A stretch of 64,000 nt of DNA, from assembly GCA_918026815.1 (NCBI GenBank), contig CAKJVC010000012.1, positions 310,001-374,000 on the forward strand, read 5' to 3'. The stretch is from Chalara sp. BL73. Its lineage: Eukaryota; Ascomycota; Leotiomycetes; Helotiales. This document shows, in pieces, positions 58,360-64,000 of the stretch. Every line of letters starts with the position of its first letter. Within the stretch, counting starts at the first letter, position 1. The translations under genes and the position numbers were made by a program. The notes beneath the pieces are model-generated. The model had not been told where the DNA came from. It did not search any database and saw only the letters and a program-made list of their open reading frames with translations.

Positions 58360-58883
58360 TTAGAAGATAATTTGTGGTGTTGTGTTGTTGGAATGTTCAT
58401 CGATTTGGAATAGGGGGCACGTAGAACTAAATATGTGCGATCGGATTGTTAAGCTAGCTGAGTTTGGAGCCGTGAGACTTACTGTACAGGGCAGAATCAT
58501 CGGCTGAACAAACGAAATTAATGCTAGAGTTTCTTGACGTCACCCGAGGTTGCGGCTGTAGGCGGCTAGACCTAAATGACTGCCTACTCTGTTCTGCTAT
58601 TTCACATAATAAGTTACCGAGCAAAGCATACCCAGCCGATGAGCTGCCGAGCATAATAATATCCCGAAATAGCCGCATCGTTACCGTACCTAATCCCTGA
58701 AATGCTATTCGGCTCTGCACCACTCCACATACTGATTATTTCTATTTCAGAACGATAACCCCACGAACTTTAGAAAGAACGTGCTGAGAGAGCAAGATCC
58801 TTGCTTTTTTTCTTTTGCCAATTTCTGTAATAACCCCGAAGGAAAAAATACGGCCAGCGCCTTACGGTCTATCCATCTATACA
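58360..58883. promoter_or_regulatory. Shared divergent promoter of hydratase/isomerase and acyl-CoA synthetase
   Basis: 524 bp between starts. It contains CCGAGG (reverse CCTCGG) at 58544-58549, next to a TGACGTCA element (about 58535-58542, a CRE/bZIP consensus). One shared region fits joint control of the two genes. Confidence 0.55.
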
Positions 58884-60780
58884 ATGGCTCATTCTCAGGA
58901 TATTACCATTCAACGGCCAGAGAGATTCAACTTCGCCATAGACGTCGTCGACTATTGGGCGGCCCAGCCTGGTAACATGAGAGCAATGTATTGGGTGTCA
59001 AATGATGAGTCGCACAGTCGTTCCATGAGTTTTCAGTACTTCTCACGGCAGTCTCATCGCATTTCCGTCTTGCTACAAACTCTAAGCATCGAACCAGAGG
59101 AGATACTGATGATGGTTCTTCCACGAGTGCCTGCATGGTATAAAGTAATTCTCATGCTGTCTTATATATACGGTATCTAACTAGAGAATACAGGTGGGAA
59201 ATTGCTCTTGCAGCCATCCGTAGCGGAATTATTCTTGTTCCAGCAACAACCCTACTGACGGCAAAGGATATTCAGTATCGGTGCACCAAGAGCAAAGCTA
59301 GCGTCTTTGTTGGAGATGGTACAAGCGTTACGAAGTTTCTTTCAGTGCGGGGGCAGTGCACATCAGTTCGTACCATCCTACAGGTAGGCGACACTCCACA
59401 TGATAGCGCTATTTCTTTCTACTCGGCGCTCGAGAACATCAAGGACTCTGCTTCGGTGGCTACGGTTCGGCGAGAATGGTATACTCCAGCCTTGATCTAT
59501 TTTACATCAGGCACATCAGGCCCGCCCAAGATGGTGCGCCATAACCAAATATCGCTTCCGTTAGGTGAGGCTCCAAAATCTAAGAGATGAAATTTACTGA
59601 TGAGGGAGCTCTTACAATAACCGCCAAGTACTGGTATCAGTTGGCTCCGGGTAAGGTCCTGTGGAACACAGCAGAACAAGGTAAGCCACAACCTTGACTG
59701 CTGGGCAGTTTACAGGATTAATCCGAAAAATTTAAGGGTGGGCAAAAGCTGCTTGGTCATTTTTTGGAGCATGGAATTGTGGGGCGACGCTTTTCGTTTA
59801 CGATGATCGTGGTCCGTTCAAACCACAGCGCCTTCTACGCATACTTCATCAATACCCGATTACTACTCTTTGTGCCGCTCCTCTCGCGTACCGCCAGCTT
59901 GTTCTTGAAGACGCTATGAATTATTATTTGAAGAATCCCCCAAAGGCATTAGAACACTGCACTGCTGCAGGAGAAGCACTGAACGATGAAGTCATTCGAA
60001 AATGGCGAACGCTTGCAAATATGGAAATACATGATGGTTATGGCCAAACAGAGACAATCCTATTATGTGGGAATTTCTCTGGGAATCCAATCCGTCCCGG
60101 TTCTATGGGAAAGCCAGCCCCTACAGTACCTTTGCATCTAATAAAATCGGATGGGTCCGAGACGATGGTGGGAGAAGAAGGCGATATGGCTGTATTGGTA
60201 AAGAGTACGGACAAGCAGGCCTTTTTTGGCATCTTCGATGGATATATTGATGATGACGGTACCATCTCTCGGCGAGAAAAGTCATTTATTAAAAATGGAG
60301 AGCGAAAGGTATATTACCTCACAGGCGACAAGGCGAAACGGGATCAGGATGGGTATTTCTGGTTTGTGGGACGGTCCGATGATGTTATAAATTCTTCTGG
60401 TTATCGCATTGGTTTGCTTCCTAACTCTTCATATCGCTTCTGGCAGCTAACGTTGCATTTCAGGTCCATTTGAGGTGGAATCCACTCTAAATCTACATCC
60501 TGCAGTCGCAGAGTCAGCCGTCATTTCCTCTCCAGATCAGGAAAGAGGCGAAGTAGTGAAAGCTTTTGTCGTTTTAGCCTCGCAATATAAAAATTATGAC
60601 CACGACATGCTGAGGGAAGAGCTGCAAAACTTTTGTAAAGCAAATGCTGCCCCGTACAAGTATCCTCGAAAGATTCAGTTCGTGCACGCCAGCTTTCTAC
60701 CCCGTACTATCAGCGGTAAAACTCGGAGGAACGAGCTAAGGAAATCGGAATGGCGAAAAGAAGGGAAAGCAAAGCTATAA
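58884..60780 (+). CDS. Acyl-CoA synthetase (ANL superfamily), five exons, PTS1 (AKL)
   Basis: Exons 58884-59137, 59194-59564, 59609-59680, 59737-60411 and 60464-60780; introns 56, 44, 56 and 52 bp. The product has 562 residues. The AMP-binding P-loop is [13 protein letters not shown] near residue 190. [13 protein letters not shown] is the A5 motif, and [20 protein letters not shown] covers A7/A8. The C-terminal [12 protein letters not shown] carries the catalytic Lys (A10). Overall it resembles medium-chain acyl-CoA synthetases, which also activate aromatic acids such as benzoate, phenylacetate and cinnamates. It ends KEGKAKL, and AKL is a type-1 peroxisomal signal. It would convert a free acid, ATP and CoA to the acyl-CoA for the hydratase and thiolase next door. 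Confidence 0.93.
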
Positions 60781-61592
60781 TGTTTTGGCATGAAACATGA
60801 ATACTGAAGGAAAGGTGTACAAAGTGAATACGATATTATATGGCTAATTCTTATCACGATGCACCAAAAATTGAATCTTTTCCGAATCGCACAGTATTCT
60901 AGCTTAGTACTCATGTCGTAAGAGCGAAGTCTGTTCCGCTTCTCATACTCACTATTTATCTTCAGTATCTTCACCTTTAGAATTGCCATCTTATCTCTAG
61001 AATGACGCCGGGACCAACATGCCCTTGCCAATAGATAATGACAATTAGTTTCCTAGAAACCCCATTTTGCATAGAGTCTCTACCTGCCTCTTAAAATAGC
61101 GGGATATGCTAGACAAATGAATAATGCTTTAGTTAACCCTCAGGTCCAGATCAAAGCTCTAAACTCATGCACTTCAGCATTGTATCGATCACCAGTCACG
61201 AGCACCGATTTAAGGAAAGTCCTTTCCATTGCTTCATTCCAGTACTATTTCTCTCCATTCTCCATTCTCCGTTGGATCCCAAACAGGTAATATTGGTCGA
61301 AACAAGTCATTTGCCGAATAGGAACCTCGGCAGCATAGCACCGGTGAGTAATAGGCACCTGCCAACGAATAACCCAGGTTTTGATATTGGTACAATAGCA
61401 TCATAATTTCAACCAATCTCCTCGGCTCTGATCGGGTAATGTCGGTCTCTCAGTGGCTATAAGTATCAGAAAGGCTGATAAGCCCATACTTCAGATAGAG
61501 GCCGGAATTTTTACTTACTAGTCATTACTCCCAAATTTAAATAGTTATTGTTTTGATATTAGTGTTTGTACACGTGTGCTATTCATCATAAC
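60781..61592. promoter_or_regulatory. Upstream region of the thiolase gene with two CCTCGG sites
   Basis: 812 bp without a gene. CCTCGG occurs at 61325-61330 and 61420-61425, 263 and 168 bp upstream of the thiolase ATG, both on the plus strand. A candidate FarA/FarB-type control region. Confidence 0.5.
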
Positions 61593-62915
61593 ATGGGAGC
61601 AACTAAAGAGCTCTCGCCCACGCATCAGAGATTGGCACAGGTCTCGGACCATTTGAATAAGCCACCATTGGCAAGACAAGAGGTGCAAGACGTGTATATC
61701 ATTAGTGCGTCAAGAACCCCAACTGCCAAGGTGAAGTAGTCAGGTGCAATCACATAATGTGCAACTAATTATCAGTAGTTCAATGGCTCGTTCTTATCGG
61801 TCGAAGCTCCGGAATTGGGGGCATGTGCAATTAAGTCAGCGCTGCAAAAATCCAACATACCTCCGGAGAAGATAACAGATGTATATATGGGCAACGTCCT
61901 CTCAGGAGGATTGGGCCAATCTCCAGCAAGACAAGCAGTCATCCTTGCAGGCCTACCCTCAAGCACAGAAGCTGTTACAATAAACAAAGTCTGCGCCTCT
62001 GGCCTGAAAGCTGTAGTTCTCGCAGCTCAGAATATCCAATTGGGGCTTGCCGAGGCACAAATCGCAGGAGGCATGGAAAATATGAGCCGCGTTCCATATT
62101 ACATTCCACGAGCAAGCTCTTTGCCGGCTTTTGGCGCCATCCAAGTTGATGACGGTATAATCAAGGACGGCCTGTGGGACGTTTATAATCATTTCCATAT
62201 GGGTCGCTGTGCCGAATTGACAGCGAAGAAGTATCAAATTACACGAGAATCCCAAGATGAGTATGCAATTCAATCTTACATGCGAGCACAGCAGGCTTGG
62301 AAAGCTGGGCTGTTTAAGGATGAGATCGTACCTATCACCGTGTCTGCCAAAAATAGGGTGAACAATATTGATACTGACGAAGGATACCTCGATATCAAAC
62401 TCGACAAGCTGCACACGTTAAAACCTGCGTTCCTTGACAATGGAACCATAACAGCAGCCAACTCTTCCACATTAAACGACGGTGCAAGCGCCTTGGTTCT
62501 ATGTAACAGGGCTCTTGCGGCGAAGTTTGGGAGTGGTTCTAGGGTTCTTGCTCGCATTTGTAGCTCTGCGGACGCGGCTGTAGATCCAGTAGATTTTTCA
62601 ATTGCGCCGTCAAAGGCTGTCCCGCTCGCATTAGCAAGAGCTGGACTTACAAAAGATCAAATCGCCATTTGGGAATTCAATGAAGCATTTGCTTCGGTGG
62701 TTAAAGCGAACGAGAAGATCCTTGGCTTAGACCAAGCTCGTGTGAATCTTCTTGGCGGAGCGATCTCTCTAGGCCATGCCCTTGGTAGCTCTGGGTCAAG
62801 GATTTTGGTTACTTTACTACATCAGTTGGAGATTGGCGAATATGGCGTAGTGGCTATCTGTAATGGTGGAGGGGCAGCGACAGCAATGGTTATACAAAGA
62901 ATTAAAGGGATTTGA
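61593..62915 (+). CDS. Peroxisomal 3-ketoacyl-CoA thiolase with N-terminal PTS2
   Basis: Exon 1 61593-61730, intron 61731-61778 (48 bp), exon 2 61779-62915; 424 residues. Residues 13-21 (RLAQVSDHL) match the PTS2 pattern R-L-x5-H-L exactly. The nucleophile Cys118 is in [11 protein letters not shown]. The C-terminal catalytic motifs are EFNEAFASV, the His in [12 protein letters not shown] and the Cys in [11 protein letters not shown]. It would cleave 3-ketoacyl-CoA to a shortened acyl-CoA and acetyl-CoA in the peroxisome. The family is trustworthy. Chain-length or aromatic preference is not readable. Together with the SKI- and AKL-tailed neighbours it forms a compartment-matched set, missing only a 3-hydroxyacyl-CoA dehydrogenase. 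Confidence 0.93.
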
Positions 62916-64000
62916 GGAAAGTTAGTCGGTTTTAACCTGGTATGAGTTCTCAAATCACCACACAAATGCATTTCACCTGATCAGACCTCTAATTAATTAG
63001 CTTGGCACTGCTGTGAGTTGTTCTAGCTGGTTAATATTTCGAGATTGTCATGTCCTAGCTTGTGCACGCTCCTCGATCCTGGTATGTGACGTAACCTGAG
63101 CAACTATTCCTTATTGTAGGACCCTACACTTATCGACAAGGTTAATGATTTCGTGGACTTTACTTTGCTTCCATATAACCAGCACCTGGAAGCTTGGGAG
63201 ATTTCGTAATATATATAGAATAAGAATATATAGAATATTGAAGTTTACGATACCTAAAAAATTTAAGTACTAATAAGAAGAGTTTTCCTCTTTTGCTTCA
63301 TTCTTTCCTGGCAAGGCAGACATAAGCCATTTCATCAACCTTAACGACTTCCATCCTGCTCAGCTTTCCCATCACATTAAGAATCGGAGGGTAGGATTTG
63401 GTTGTGCATATAAGTGCTCTGATTTCTCGTTATCTTTGGAGGAGGGTTGTGTGTCGCCGTTGTCGCTTCGCACAAGTGTTTGTTCTCCCAGGCAGGATCA
63501 AGCAATAATCACAACATTATTATGTAAATGTTAACCATTTGCCGCGCTTTCAGAGAACCTGGCGGTTCCCATAGTTACCGGTACCAAAATTCGGCCTTGT
63601 CGGGGCTTGTTTGTAGGTTGACTCAAGGTCTGTTTACTGTGAGGCTGACTGGGCGCCCGATTTAGGCAGGGTTGCGGGCTCTGCATGCATTTCGTTACCC
63701 AGGGGCTTCGATGCAATCCAATCTTTTATGCGGCACATCGAAAAAAAAGAGACATCTCGAGCACCACACTTCTATTTATCATATCTGGAGTTGGAAGATC
63801 TGTATGAGTATGCCAGTGTTTAAAACACTAATTTCTTAGTGGTATTTGCGACTCGCATACAGGATGTTCATGACAGTTGTTTTGAAATCCTATTGCCTTT
63901 TCGAAGGCATTAGCTTAGAGAAGTTCGCACCTATCACCAAAAGGCATGTACAACTACCTTCAAAGGCCACAAATACTCTCGTGCCGAATTTTTGTTAGCA
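62916..64000. other. Intergenic, no gene seen
   Basis: 1.1 kb downstream of the thiolase. TA-rich sequence around 63205-63290; no coding frame with family resemblance. Confidence 0.4.

Overview
The window looks like a chromosome segment from a filamentous ascomycete. Genes are split by short introns (about 44-164 bp) with GT...AG ends and CTAAC/CTGAC-type branch sites. Gene families are typical of Pezizomycotina: Zn2Cys6 regulator, KN-homeobox/C2H2 regulator, RTA1, tannase/feruloyl esterase, cytochrome P450, APH-type kinase. There are hypermutated repeats of the kind left by repeat-induced point mutation (RIP). A leotiomycete is my guess, not something the sequence proves. All exon models below were spliced by eye.

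Left part (1-21 kb): a mixture of intact genes and decaying ones. Intact genes are a hypothetical gene cut by the window edge, a Pro/Thr-rich hypothetical, a six-exon deaminase-fold protein, an APH-like kinase, a P450 and a homeobox/zinc-finger regulator divergent from it. Damaged genes are a ketopantoate-reductase fragment, a BTB gene with an in-frame stop, a secreted His/Cys-hydrolase-like protein with a frameshift in an A-run, and an F-box-like gene with one nonsense codon. A decayed Ty3/gypsy chromovirus lies at 19.1-21.0 kb.

Middle (22-45 kb): two relics of telomere-linked RecQ-type helicase genes face away from each other (22.2-23.3 kb minus, 23.9-26.2 kb plus). They are followed by an 18.3 kb nest of four transposons that can be resolved to the base by their target-site duplications. 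A palindromic Mutator-like element (MULE-C) sits in host DNA (TCCAGAATC duplication). MULE-A is inserted in the right end of MULE-C (GTATTGAAA duplication). A 10.67 kb Ty3/gypsy-type LTR retrotransposon is inserted in MULE-A (two 349 bp LTRs), and MULE-B is inserted in the right terminal repeat of MULE-A (GAAATGGGG duplication). Most interior sequence is extremely A+T-rich through C-to-T/G-to-A mutation, while element ends are spared.

Right part (46-63 kb): an RTA1 membrane protein, then what looks like a catabolic gene cluster. It has two divergent tannase/feruloyl-esterase-family genes, a decayed acetate-transporter gene, a five-exon Zn2Cys6 regulator, an enoyl-CoA hydratase/isomerase ending in SKI, an acyl-CoA synthetase ending in AKL, and a thiolase with an N-terminal PTS2. 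The three CoA enzymes all carry peroxisomal signals. The hexamer CCTCGG (the FarA/FarB fatty-acid regulator core) occurs in the three promoter regions serving five of these genes, including an inverted pair between the two esterases. The simplest reading is release of an ester-bound acid outside the cell followed by CoA activation and peroxisomal chain shortening. The substrate is inferred, not shown.
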